64,000 nt of DNA from Thiorhodovibrio frisius (lineage in GTDB: Bacteria > Pseudomonadota > Gammaproteobacteria > Chromatiales > Chromatiaceae), in the NCBI RefSeq assembly GCF_033954835.1, contig NZ_CP121471.1, positions 1,544,501 through 1,608,500 on the forward strand. The letters run 5' to 3'. The notes beneath the pieces are model-generated. The model had not been told where the DNA came from and did not search any database. It saw only the letters and a list, made by a program, of their open reading frames with translations. Every line of letters starts with the position of its first letter. Within the stretch, counting starts at the first letter, position 1. Below are positions 47,158 to 55,170 of this stretch, piece after piece. A program made the translations under genes and the position numbers.

Positions 47158-47173
47158 TGTTGCGTTATATACA
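47158..47173 (+). promoter_or_regulatory. Putative NifA upstream activator sequence for the mod operon
   Basis: TGT-TGCGTTATAT-ACA is an exact TGT-N10-ACA element, 142 bp upstream of the sigma-54-like promoter at 47315, within the normal range for NifA. It overlaps Mo-box-like site B by 11 bp, so occupancy of one would hinder the other. Confidence 0.5.
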
Positions 47174-47186
47174 AACATATATAGAG
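47163..47186. promoter_or_regulatory. Mo-box-like palindrome (ModE-type site) B
   Basis: CGTTATATA-CAAACA-TATATAGAG: two TATATA half-sites around a 6-bp spacer, with the CGTTATAT half-site known from E. coli mod and moa operators. Same 24-bp length as site A. Confidence 0.6.
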
Positions 47187-47314
47187 TCGCGTTCGTTTTG
47201 CTACAGCATCTAGCAAATCCGCCTGGTCACTCGCTCCGTCCAACTCTCGCTTGGAAACAATAAAAAACCTTTAAATATAGCATGTTATCTGGATAACTGA
47301 CGTTTTTTAATATG

Positions 47315-47330
47315 TGGCGCATATTTTGCA
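47315..47330 (+). promoter_or_regulatory. Putative sigma-54 (-24/-12) promoter for modA-porin-modBC
   Basis: TGGCGCATATTTTGCA matches TGGCACR-N4-TTGCW with one mismatch (G for A at position 5). The TTGCA -12 box is perfect. The modA start is 114 bp downstream. Confidence 0.65.
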
Positions 47331-47364
47331 TAATGCTCGCGGTGCCCATGTTGCACGCGTTTTC

Positions 47365-47393
47365 TACCGTTATTCTCAAATGATGTAACGGTA
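47365..47393. promoter_or_regulatory. Inverted repeat in the modA leader, possible operator
   Basis: Perfect 8-bp arms TACCGTTA and TAACGGTA flank a 13-bp spacer. The CGTTAT...GTAACG core resembles a ModE operator with degenerate centre. It lies downstream of the predicted transcription start and 50 bp before the modA ATG. Confidence 0.5.
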
Positions 47394-47443
47394 TGGGGCG
47401 TTATTGATCGCCCGTTTTCAAGTATCTTTAGGAGTGTTGTTTC

Positions 47444-48151
47444 ATGAGAAGTCTCGTTCTTGTTCTTTGTCTCGTCCTGTCGCTGCCGGCGATGGCTGAT
47501 CGTCTGCTGGTCGCCGCTGGCGCTGGCTACAAAAAACCGTTAACCGAAATCTATGCCGCGTTCACCGAGGAGACCGGCATTGGCGTTGACGCTGCATTCG
47601 GCAACATGCAGCAGGTGCTGGCGCAAACCCGCGACAGCGGCCGCGTCGATCTGGTGGTTGGCGAGCAGGGTTTTCTGCGCAAGAGCGGGCTGTTTAATCG
47701 TTTCGAGCCACTCGGGACAGGTCGGCTGGTGCTCGCCTACGGTCGGCAGCGGCTCGACAGCTGGCAGGATATCGCAGACCCCTCCATTGAGCGCATCGCA
47801 CTGCCTGATCCGAAAAAGGCGATCTATGGACGCGCCGCCACGCAGTTTCTCGAGCGCAGCGGGCTGATGCCGCAGGTCAAGGAGCGGCTTATGACGCTCG
47901 CAACCGTCCCCCAGGTGTCCGCCTATCTGCTTGCTGGCACCGTGGATGTTGGTTTCATCAATGTCACCGATGCGCTCGGCATCGCCGAAAAGATCGCCGG
48001 ATTCGACGAGCTTCCGGCCGATCTCTATGACCCGCCCCGGATCGTGCTGGCCTTTCCTACTTCGGCAGGGCAGACCGATGCGGCAGAGGCCCTTGCCACC
48101 TTCGTCAGTAGCGACCAAGCCCGCGCCATCTTCAAGCGCTTCGGGCTTTGA
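47444..48151 (+). CDS. modA: Molybdate-type periplasmic substrate-binding protein ModA
   Basis: A 235-residue exported binding protein for an oxyanion, most likely molybdate. The signal peptide (LVLVLCLVLSLPAMA) is followed by DRLLVAAGAGYKKPLTEIYAAFTEETGIGVDAAFGNMQQVLAQ, DLVVGEQGFLRKSGL, GRLVLAYGRQ, ALPDPKKAIYGRAATQFLE and VDVGFINVTDAL, the ModA-like pattern. Somewhat diverged from E. coli ModA, so tungstate or a related anion cannot be excluded. AGGAG lies before the ATG. The gene heads an operon with a porin and the ABC transporter subunits, behind a sigma-54-like promoter. Confidence 0.85.
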   Translation: MRSLVLVLCLVLSLPAMADRLLVAAGAGYKKPLTEIYAAFTEETGIGVDAAFGNMQQVLAQTRDSGRVDLVVGEQGFLRKSGLFNRFEPLGTGRLVLAYGRQRLDSWQDIADPSIERIALPDPKKAIYGRAATQFLERSGLMPQVKERLMTLATVPQVSAYLLAGTVDVGFINVTDALGIAEKIAGFDELPADLYDPPRIVLAFPTSAGQTDAAEALATFVSSDQARAIFKRFGL

Positions 48152-48177
48152 ACAACGGGATGAAGGAGATCGTGAAG

Positions 48178-49512
48178 ATGCAACCTCCGCCGTTACAAGG
48201 GCGCGCACTTAGCCGCAGACTCTCGCTCATCGCGCTTGCAGCAAGCCTGCTGGCGCCCTTGCCGAGCTACGCAATCAACTGGCTCATCCTGCAGGGCACC
48301 GAGCCGCCGAAGAGTACGAATACCTTCCGGCCCTGGGGGTTCGTTCAGCTCGAGTACCAGAGCACCGACGGGACCAAACTCCAGGCCGGCCCCTGGCAAG
48401 GGCAGCCGATGTTCGCGAACCTGATCGGTCCGCAGAAGACCGAGTCCAGTGAATGGCTGATCAAGCGCGCGCGGGTCGGTGCCCGCGGCCTCGTGCCGGA
48501 GCTACCGGCGTTCAATTACGCACTGGCCATCGATGCCGGCATTAATGCCGCCACCGAGAATGCCACCCCTATCCAGCTCATCGACGCCAGCCTGACCTAT
48601 AGCTTCAACCCCGCGCTGCGCTTGCGCGCGGGCCAGTTTAAGACTCCAGGCAGCGACGAGGGTATGCAGCCAGCTTTCCGGCTGAACTATGTCAATACCA
48701 GTCAGGTCGTGAACCAACTCGTCAATGAGACCTTCTTCGATGGCGACGGCACCGCCCCCAACACGTCCAACCAGCCCAATGGAGCGCGTAGCGTCTACCA
48801 CGATATTGGTATCCAGCTGTTCGGCGTGCTCCCCGTGGGTGGCGAGCAGTGGGAGCATACCTATGCGGTCATGGTCGGCAACGGCAACGGGATCACCCGG
48901 CCCGATAACAATGCCTACAAGGACCTCTACCTGTATTGGTCGACCGAGCGCATCCTGGGTGGCAAAGGCGGCAAGCGCGATGGTCTCAAGGTCTACGGCT
49001 GGTGGCAGCAAGGGATGCGGACACTGACCGGAGCCGGGGCTGGCAATTATTTGCGCACCCGTTACGGTGGCGGTGCAGTGCTGCGGCACAAGCGCTACCG
49101 GCTGTCCGGTGAACTGATCAGGGCCGAAGGCATGATCGCCAATGGCACTGATGGCGGCGCAGTGCCAGGCAGTCTCGACAATGCCGGCAACCGCATCGCC
49201 TCCTACAACCTGCTGCCGGACGGCGAGGCCAATGGCTGGTACCTGGAAGGGGGTTTCAACATCCTGCCGACCCTGCAGCTTGATCTGCGCTTCGATCAGT
49301 TGAACCGCGGAACCGAGAGTCGCGACACCGAGCGCCGCTTTAATACCTGGACCCTGGGCCTGCAGTACCGCATCGACAAGCGTTGGCGCCTGATGGCGAA
49401 CTACCAGTGGCAGGATGCCGAGGCCCCCAGGCTGCCGAAGGACGACGTGCCCAACCGCATCCTCGACGGGCTCGACAACCTCGTTGCCCTGCAAATCCAG
49501 GCCGTCTTCTGA
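48178..49512 (+). CDS. OprO/OprP-like outer-membrane porin in the mod operon
   Basis: A 444-residue beta-barrel of the phosphate-selective porin O/P type. The signal peptide (RLSLIALAASLLAPLPSYA) precedes barrel strands such as FRPWGFVQLEYQSTDG, KRARVGARGLVPELPAFNYALAIDAGINA, LRLRAGQFKTPGSDEG and the C-terminal strand LDNLVALQIQAVF ending in Phe. AAGGAG (48163) fits the ATG at 48178; a TTG at 48148 inside the modA end is less likely. Its place between modA and modB suggests that it brings molybdate across the outer membrane. That role is inference. Confidence 0.85.
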   Translation: MQPPPLQGRALSRRLSLIALAASLLAPLPSYAINWLILQGTEPPKSTNTFRPWGFVQLEYQSTDGTKLQAGPWQGQPMFANLIGPQKTESSEWLIKRARVGARGLVPELPAFNYALAIDAGINAATENATPIQLIDASLTYSFNPALRLRAGQFKTPGSDEGMQPAFRLNYVNTSQVVNQLVNETFFDGDGTAPNTSNQPNGARSVYHDIGIQLFGVLPVGGEQWEHTYAVMVGNGNGITRPDNNAYKDLYLYWSTERILGGKGGKRDGLKVYGWWQQGMRTLTGAGAGNYLRTRYGGGAVLRHKRYRLSGELIRAEGMIANGTDGGAVPGSLDNAGNRIASYNLLPDGEANGWYLEGGFNILPTLQLDLRFDQLNRGTESRDTERRFNTWTLGLQYRIDKRWRLMANYQWQDAEAPRLPKDDVPNRILDGLDNLVALQIQAVF

Positions 49513-49519
49513 CCCGCGC

Positions 49520-50185
49520 ATGGATGCGATTCTCGCCTGTTCCCCGGCCGCCTTGATGCTCAGCCTCAAGGTGGCCGGCGTCGTGTTGCTGTTGTTCCTG
49601 GTGGCGGGTATCGGCCTCGGCTACGCACTGAGCCGGCCTTTCCCGCTGCGCGGTTTGGTCGATGGGCTGGTGTCGCTGCCGCTGGTTTTCCCGCCCATCG
49701 CCATCGGTTTCTTCTTGCTCCTCCTACTCGGACGCTATGGCCTGATCGGTGGTCCGCTGCACGCCGCCACCGGCTGGGACTTGGTGTTCTCCTTTCCAGG
49801 TCTGGTGCTGGCGGCCTTTATTGCCGGGCTGCCGCTGGTGGTGAAGCCGATCCAATCGGCGATCAAGGGCAGCGCATGCGAGCTGGTCGAGGCCTCCTAT
49901 ACGCTCGGCAAGGGCCGCCTGGCGACCCTGGTGCTGGTGCTGATTCCGGCAGTTCGCGGCAGCATCATCGCTGGACTCACCCTCGGGGTTGGCCGTTCCT
50001 TCGGCGAGGTCGGTATCACGCTGATGCTCGGCGGCAACATCATCGGCTCGACCGAAACGCTCTCGCTGGCCATCTACAATAGCGTGCTCGATGGTGATTT
50101 CACCTGCGCCACCCGGCTCTCGCTGCTGCTGGGGGCGGTTTCCCTGGGACTCTTCGCGCTACTGCGGCGGCTGGGGCGGCTCTGA
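49520..50185 (+). CDS. modB: Molybdate-type ABC transporter permease ModB
   Basis: A 221-residue inner-membrane permease with about 5-6 spans. The coupling-helix EAA-like loop ASYTLGKGRLATLVLVLIPAVRGSIIAGLTLGVGRSFGEVGITLMLGGNI is the ModB signature, preceded by VSLPLVFPPIAIGFFLLLLLG. The ATG at 49520 lies 8 bp after the porin stop. Its own stop overlaps the modC start (TGATG). Standard length. Confidence 0.92.
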   Translation: MDAILACSPAALMLSLKVAGVVLLLFLVAGIGLGYALSRPFPLRGLVDGLVSLPLVFPPIAIGFFLLLLLGRYGLIGGPLHAATGWDLVFSFPGLVLAAFIAGLPLVVKPIQSAIKGSACELVEASYTLGKGRLATLVLVLIPAVRGSIIAGLTLGVGRSFGEVGITLMLGGNIIGSTETLSLAIYNSVLDGDFTCATRLSLLLGAVSLGLFALLRRLGRL

Positions 50186-51240
50186 TGCCCAATTTCGACT
50201 CAGAACTCGACTCGGATCTCGACGCTCGTTTAGCGCTGCGGCGCAAGGGCTTCGCGTTGGATCTCGCTATCCGCATCCCAGCGCATGGTATCACCGCCGT
50301 GCTCGGCCCGTCCGGCGGCGGCAAGACCACCCTGCTGCGTCTGTTGGCGGGGCTCGAAACACCTAACTGCGGGCACATCCGTTATGGTCCGCACAGCTGG
50401 TTGGACACTGACTTAGGCATCGAGGTACCGACCCGCCAACGCCGCGTCGGCTTCATGTTCCAGCATTACGCACTCTTCCCGCACCTGAGCGTGGCCCGTA
50501 ACATCGCCTTCGGTCTACCCCGCAGCGTCGACTGGCGCGCCCAGGTCGCGTTCTGGCTAGAACGGGTCGGGCTATCGCCGCTCGCGAGCCGACGACCAGG
50601 CGCCTTGTCAGGTGGCGAGCGCCAGCGCGTTGCCCTCGCCCGGGCGCTTGCTCCACACCCAGCGGCACTGCTCCTCGACGAGCCCTTCTCGGCCGTCGAT
50701 GCCAGCCTGCGCCAAACATTGCGCCTGCTGTTGCACGAGTTGGTCGCGGAGACCCAAGTGCCGACGCTGCTGGTCTCCCACGACATCGACGACGTCCGCC
50801 AGATTGCCGACCGGGCCGCTGTCATTATTGATGGTGAGTTGCGCCGCTTTGGCAACACAGCCGAGGTCTTCGCCGATCCGGGCGACGCCGAGGTCGCGCG
50901 GGTACTCGGCTGGCCCAACATCCTGCCGATCAGGTCGCGAAACGAGACCTCGGTTGAGGGTCTTTGGGGGCGACTGCCGTTGCCAGCTGGCGGCTCGCAG
51001 CCGGCCGAGGTGGTCGCGATCCGCCCGGACGGTCCTTGTCTTGGCAGCGCCGAGGGGCTTCCGATTCAAGTTCTGCGCAGCGTCGACTTGGGCCGCTACA
51101 CCGCCTGCTGGTGCCGGCTCGCCGACGGCAGCTCGCTGCGCGTGCATCTTCCCGATGGTGCACCAGGTCCGGCGCCGGGCGAGCAGTCAAGGCTTGGCGT
51201 GCCGGCCGACGCCATCGTCGCGCTGCCGCTTCGCGCTTGA
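50185..51240 (+). CDS. modC: Molybdate-type ABC transporter ATPase ModC
   Basis: A 351-residue ATPase that powers ModB. Walker A GPSGGGKTT, Q-loop FMFQHYALFPHL, signature LSGGERQR, Walker B LLLDEPFSAVD and the switch His in LLVSHDIDD are all intact. The C-terminal 110 residues (from about 240) correspond to a TOBE/MOP-like regulatory region (VVAIRPDGPCLGS...IQVLRSVDLGRYTACWCRLADG). An Asp-rich N terminus (DSELDSDLDARLALRRKG) replaces the usual start. It overlaps modB by one base and ends the operon. Confidence 0.92.
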   Translation: MPNFDSELDSDLDARLALRRKGFALDLAIRIPAHGITAVLGPSGGGKTTLLRLLAGLETPNCGHIRYGPHSWLDTDLGIEVPTRQRRVGFMFQHYALFPHLSVARNIAFGLPRSVDWRAQVAFWLERVGLSPLASRRPGALSGGERQRVALARALAPHPAALLLDEPFSAVDASLRQTLRLLLHELVAETQVPTLLVSHDIDDVRQIADRAAVIIDGELRRFGNTAEVFADPGDAEVARVLGWPNILPIRSRNETSVEGLWGRLPLPAGGSQPAEVVAIRPDGPCLGSAEGLPIQVLRSVDLGRYTACWCRLADGSSLRVHLPDGAPGPAPGEQSRLGVPADAIVALPLRA

Positions 51241-51594
51241 GACCGCGCGCCACCAAACGGCCGATGGCACGAGCTGGCCAAAACCCTTAACGCTTCGGTT
51301 TATGCGTAAAGCAGGTTACCGGGGTTGATGGTATCGGCCAAGGCGCCTGCGCTATGGCAATGCCTATTAGGCGAGGAGGGCGTTAGCGAAAAATTCGCTG
51401 TTGAAACCGGCGCGTATATCTGTCCGAACCAGCGACGGGAAGGAAGCTCTCTCGTCCGATCGCGCGTTTGAGGTGGCAACCGCTTGCGGGCGATGGGGGC
51501 TGGGTCTTAGTATCGCAGCGGATCGGGTTGTTGTGGTCAAGGGGTTTGCCCCACTGCAACCGAGTCCTAATTCGATATGTAGACGAGTTTTCTA
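51241..51594. other. Intergenic region after the mod operon
   Basis: About 350 bp in which I find no supported gene. A short stem AGCGAA-AAA-TTCGCT occurs near 51385, without a T run. Small frames on either strand have no ribosome site or recognisable family. Confidence 0.5.
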
Positions 51595-52266
51595 ATGATA
51601 CCTGCACCGCTGTCGTCCTTTGTTGCTAGAGCCTTGCTGGTCGCGGGGCTGTTAACCGCGCTCGTGCTGGCCGCTTGTGGAGAGCCGCCGCAGCCGACGA
51701 CCAACCTCTATCGCGCGGTGCACTCTGGCGATCTCGATCAGATCAAGCGGCATTTGTTCTGGGGCACGGATGTCAATCAGCCCGGACCGGATGGGCGCTA
51801 CCCGTTGCAGGTGGCGGTGGCCGACGGGCGGGTAGTCATTGCGCGCGAACTGCTCGACCATGGGGCGAGCATGGATGTGCGTGACCAACTGGGGCATACG
51901 CCGCTCTATGTCGCTTTGGCCAATGGCCGGGTTCCCGCAGCAGAATTGCTGATGGAGCGAGGCGCGAGGGATGATCCGCAGGTGCTGCTGAGGCAGTTGG
52001 TGGTTGAGGATCGACTTGACCGCGATACCCTGGCGCTGCTGGTCAGCCGGGGCGTCGATCTCAACGCGCTCGGGCCCGAAGGACTGGCGCCACTGCATCA
52101 GGCAGTGGCCAATGATAATCTGAAGATGACCAAATGGCTGTTGCAGGAAGAGGCCGATGTGAATCTGGTGACGGATTCCGGGGCTACGGCGCTCGATCTG
52201 GCGCTTGCCGCCGAGGCTGACCCCAATCTGATTCTGTTATTGCAGCAGTATGGCGCGCAGCAGTGA
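51595..52266 (+). CDS. Ankyrin-repeat lipoprotein
   Basis: A 223-residue lipoprotein. The signal peptide ends in LAAC (Cys near residue 28). About five ankyrin repeats follow: NLYRAVHSGDLDQIKRHLFWGTDVNQ, GRYPLQVAVADGRVVIARELLDHGASMD, GHTPLYVALANGRVPAAELLMERGA, then a variant unit (about 127-160), then GLAPLHQAVANDNLKMTKWLLQEEADVN. Ankyrin repeats bind proteins; the partner is unknown. A possible partner is the small acidic protein encoded 33 bp downstream. Confidence 0.85.
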   Translation: MIPAPLSSFVARALLVAGLLTALVLAACGEPPQPTTNLYRAVHSGDLDQIKRHLFWGTDVNQPGPDGRYPLQVAVADGRVVIARELLDHGASMDVRDQLGHTPLYVALANGRVPAAELLMERGARDDPQVLLRQLVVEDRLDRDTLALLVSRGVDLNALGPEGLAPLHQAVANDNLKMTKWLLQEEADVNLVTDSGATALDLALAAEADPNLILLLQQYGAQQ

Positions 52267-52299
52267 AATCACAACAAATCCACGAAAGGACGAATAGCA

Positions 52300-52593
52300 A
52301 TGGCTGAAACGGTCGACGAACTCACTGTGACCTATGTTGATGACGGCATTGAAACCACCAAGGAACTCGATAAGGTCATATTGTCCAAAGGTAGTTGGGC
52401 GACCTTGCTGTTCCGCTACCAGGACTGGGATAAGGCGAAGGGTGAGTACGGTCCAGAGAAATATACGATTCGACGCTACCAGAAGCGCAGCGGTGAATAT
52501 CGTCAGCAGTCCAAGTTCAATATCTCAAGTGCAGCCCAGGCCCAAGCCCTGATCGACGCCCTGCAAGGCTGGCTCAAGGCCGGTGGCGACTGA
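52300..52593 (+). CDS. Small conserved protein of unknown function
   Basis: A 97-residue soluble protein: MAETVDELTVTYVDDGIETTKELDKVILSKGSWATLLFRYQDWDKAKGEYGPEKYTIRRYQKRSGEYRQQSKFNISSAAQAQALIDALQGWL by parts. A basic-aromatic strand region (about residues 52-70) looks like a nucleic-acid or protein binding surface, but I cannot assign it. AGGACGAATAGC precedes the ATG. It lies 33 bp after the ankyrin lipoprotein gene and may be co-transcribed. Confidence 0.75.
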   Translation: MAETVDELTVTYVDDGIETTKELDKVILSKGSWATLLFRYQDWDKAKGEYGPEKYTIRRYQKRSGEYRQQSKFNISSAAQAQALIDALQGWLKAGGD

Positions 52594-52611
52594 CGCGTCT
52601 GCGCTTGTCGC

Positions 52612-53871
52612 TCAAAAGTGCAGCGGCGCCGCCTCGGCGAACAGCCAGCGGCGCCAGTCGCGGTTCAGTCCGGAGAGTCCGCCGGCATAGTCACCCTCCA
52701 GGAAAGCGATGTCGTCGAACATGCGGCAACGGTGGGTGGCGAGTTCGTTCAGCAGTCGGGTTACCGTGCGCTGCCGAGCCGGCTCCTGAAGCAGAAAATG
52801 CACCAGCGACCAGGCGTAAGGATAGGCCATGTCGTCGCCCCAACGATCCCAGTCCGCGCGTTCGCTCTCCAGGAAGGTGCGCAGTGCCGGCAACTGCCCG
52901 GCGCGGGCAAGCCGGCGCAGGTGGTCGAGCCGTTGCGGCGGCGCCAGGGCGGTGGCGAAGTTCTGTTGGAAGCGCATCTTCTCGACGATTTCGGCGAGAC
53001 CCTCGTTCAACCAAAGCGGCGTGCGGCCGAGCCAGTTGCCGAGCGCCAGATGCGCGATCTCATGGCGGGCGACGGCGCGGGTTGGCTCGTCGCCCATCCA
53101 GCGCACCACGGCGAGGTTGTTGCGATGGGTGTAGAAGCCGCTATTGGTGCTGAGTCCGGCGCCGGCGGCAGCCTGGGCGAAGCGCCGTTGGTCTTTGATA
53201 ATCTTTAGACGCAGGTGCACCGGCTGCACTCCGCGCAGGCCGAGGTCATCGGCTAGAAAATGGAACACCCCGTCCAGATCAATCTCAAGCTGATGCTGGA
53301 AGCCGAGCGGCGGCGTCAACCCATCGAAGTCGTAGTCAGCCGAGAAACGACCCACGCTGGCGTCTGCCTGAACAGCCAGCACTTCCCCGGCGTCGGCGCT
53401 GGGGGCGTGATCTGAGAACACCATTCGGCCCTTGGAGTCGACGTAGCGATGGATTTCGGTGGGCCTGCGAGCGCGGCTCGGGTTGCGGGCGACGCCGACG
53501 GCACAGGGGTCTGCGCCGTGGCCGACGCCATGGCTGGCAGCATCGGCTCCGCTCGGCGTCGAAGCGCCAGGTCTACCGCCCTCTGAGCCTCGGTGTGTTA
53601 ATTGCTGTTCTGGGAGGCGACTCCGGCCTGGGTCGGGCTGGGGGGGTGCTATGTAGCGACTGATCGGCGGCAGCTTGGGCAGAAGCTCCCACTCGCCAAC
53701 GGGTCCGATGATCCGAAGCCCCGCGAGTTCCGCCTGCGCCAGAGAATCGAATAGGCCGAAGCGCACCAGCAACCGTCGGCGCTGGTCATCGGTAGACAAC
53801 GCCCAGGCGATGGCGACGACCGACAGTACCGCAATTGAAATGCGCAGCAGCGAGGCGATCCATTGGTGCAT
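52612..53871 (-). CDS. Membrane-anchored gluzincin-type zinc peptidase-like protein
   Basis: A 419-residue protein with an N-terminal membrane segment (about residues 8-25, ISIAVLSVVAIAWAL). A short DUF4124-like module (IHRYVDSKGRMVFSDHAP) follows a Pro/Gly-rich linker. The peptidase-MA domain contains HEIAH (about residue 268) and the third ligand in NEGLAEIVE, a gluzincin pattern consistent with activity. The substrate is unknown and no partner is evident. It converges on the small protein gene with 18 bp between stops. Confidence 0.8.
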   Translation of the reverse strand: MHQWIASLLRISIAVLSVVAIAWALSTDDQRRRLLVRFGLFDSLAQAELAGLRIIGPVGEWELLPKLPPISRYIAPPQPDPGRSRLPEQQLTHRGSEGGRPGASTPSGADAASHGVGHGADPCAVGVARNPSRARRPTEIHRYVDSKGRMVFSDHAPSADAGEVLAVQADASVGRFSADYDFDGLTPPLGFQHQLEIDLDGVFHFLADDLGLRGVQPVHLRLKIIKDQRRFAQAAAGAGLSTNSGFYTHRNNLAVVRWMGDEPTRAVARHEIAHLALGNWLGRTPLWLNEGLAEIVEKMRFQQNFATALAPPQRLDHLRRLARAGQLPALRTFLESERADWDRWGDDMAYPYAWSLVHFLLQEPARQRTVTRLLNELATHRCRMFDDIAFLEGDYAGGLSGLNRDWRRWLFAEAAPLHF

Positions 53872-53910
53872 ATCATTAGGCCCGCATGGTTGCGAAGGAA
53901 AAGTTCAGCA

Positions 53911-54930
53911 TTAGCCGCCAGTAGCATTCATCGCGCGAGAAATCGGTTGACAGCCGTCGGCCAGTTGCGCGAAATCCGTCCCTCGCGGCTTGGTTGCGAT
54001 GGCCTCCCGGATGCCGGCCTTGACCGGTGCGTCATCGCCAGGATGGGCGCGCACCAGCAGGCGCAGGTCGGTGGCCTGTTCGCGCCCAAGGCAAGTCAGC
54101 AGCCGACCGTCGGCGGTGATCCGCACTCGGTTGCAGTCGCCGCAAAAGTTTCGGCTGCGCGGGGAGATAAAACCGACGCGCGTCTCGCTGCCCGCGATCC
54201 GCCAATAGCGCGACGGCCCGCCGCTGCGCTCGGTTGTCGGCAGCAGTTCGACATGGCGGGCGAGGTCGGCGCGAATCTGTTCGCTTGAGCAGAAGTTGAC
54301 AGGCGGCTCCAGGTTCTCGGCTGCGCCAAGCGGCATCTGTTCGATAAAGCTAATATCCAAATCCCGCTCCATCGCGAACCTCAGCAAGTCGAAGGCTTGG
54401 TCCTGATTCACGCCCTTGAGCATCACGCAGTTGAGTTTGATGCGGCGAAAACCGAGCGCGTGCGCGGCTTCAATGCCAGCCAGGGTATCGGCCAGCTTGC
54501 CGCCGCCCGTGAGCTGATTGAAACCTTGAGGGTCGAGTGTATCCAGGCTGATGTTCAGGCGTGCGACGCCCGCACGGTGCAGTTCGGCTGCAAAAGACGC
54601 CAGGCGGCTACCGTTGGTGGTCAGAGTCAGCTCGCGCAGCGCGGGTAGTTGGCCGATGCGCTCCAGCAGCCAAGGCAGGTTGCGCCGAGTCAGCGGCTCG
54701 CCGCCGGTGACGCGGATGCGATCAACGCCAAGCTCGCAGAAAATCCTAGCCAGTCGCGCGTTTTCCTCCAGCGTCAGCAGTTGCGCGCGCGGCAAAAAGC
54801 GGGTGCCCTCCGACATGCAGTAGCGACAGCGGAAGTCGCAGCGGTCGGTGACCGATACGCGCAAATAATGAATGCGCCGGCCGAAGGGGTCGATCAAGCT
54901 GGCAGTGCTCACAGCGGGGAAAGTCTTCAA
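53911..54930 (-). CDS. moaA: GTP 3',8-cyclase MoaA (molybdopterin synthesis)
   Basis: A 339-residue radical SAM enzyme that starts molybdenum cofactor synthesis. The N-terminal cluster site is CDFRCRYC, with the SAM motif VTGGEPLTRRNLP. The C-terminal cluster is in NFCGDCNRVRITADGRLLTCLG (C-X2-C-X13-C). The protein ends in Gly-Gly, required in MoaA for catalysis. It stands alone, without moaC or moaE, but a few genes from the molybdate transport operon. Confidence 0.95.
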   Translation of the reverse strand: MKTFPAVSTASLIDPFGRRIHYLRVSVTDRCDFRCRYCMSEGTRFLPRAQLLTLEENARLARIFCELGVDRIRVTGGEPLTRRNLPWLLERIGQLPALRELTLTTNGSRLASFAAELHRAGVARLNISLDTLDPQGFNQLTGGGKLADTLAGIEAAHALGFRRIKLNCVMLKGVNQDQAFDLLRFAMERDLDISFIEQMPLGAAENLEPPVNFCSSEQIRADLARHVELLPTTERSGGPSRYWRIAGSETRVGFISPRSRNFCGDCNRVRITADGRLLTCLGREQATDLRLLVRAHPGDDAPVKAGIREAIATKPRGTDFAQLADGCQPISRAMNATGG

Positions 54931-55170
54931 AGTGGATGGGTTCCTGACGAAAAAACAGAGCCCGGCTGATGGATGTCAGCCTCCGGGCAAGGATAGCCGG
55001 GGCAGCGGGAAAAATCCCCTCCGCGTGGTGACGGAAATGCGCGAGTGTTGGGGGCGAACAGCCGTGATTTGGATGAATCATGCGCCTTGGGTTCTGCCTC
55101 CTACCCGCTGGTAGGTTATCCTTTGCCCCGCGTTCCCCGTGCAGGCACCCGCAACCAACATCCCGCAGTC

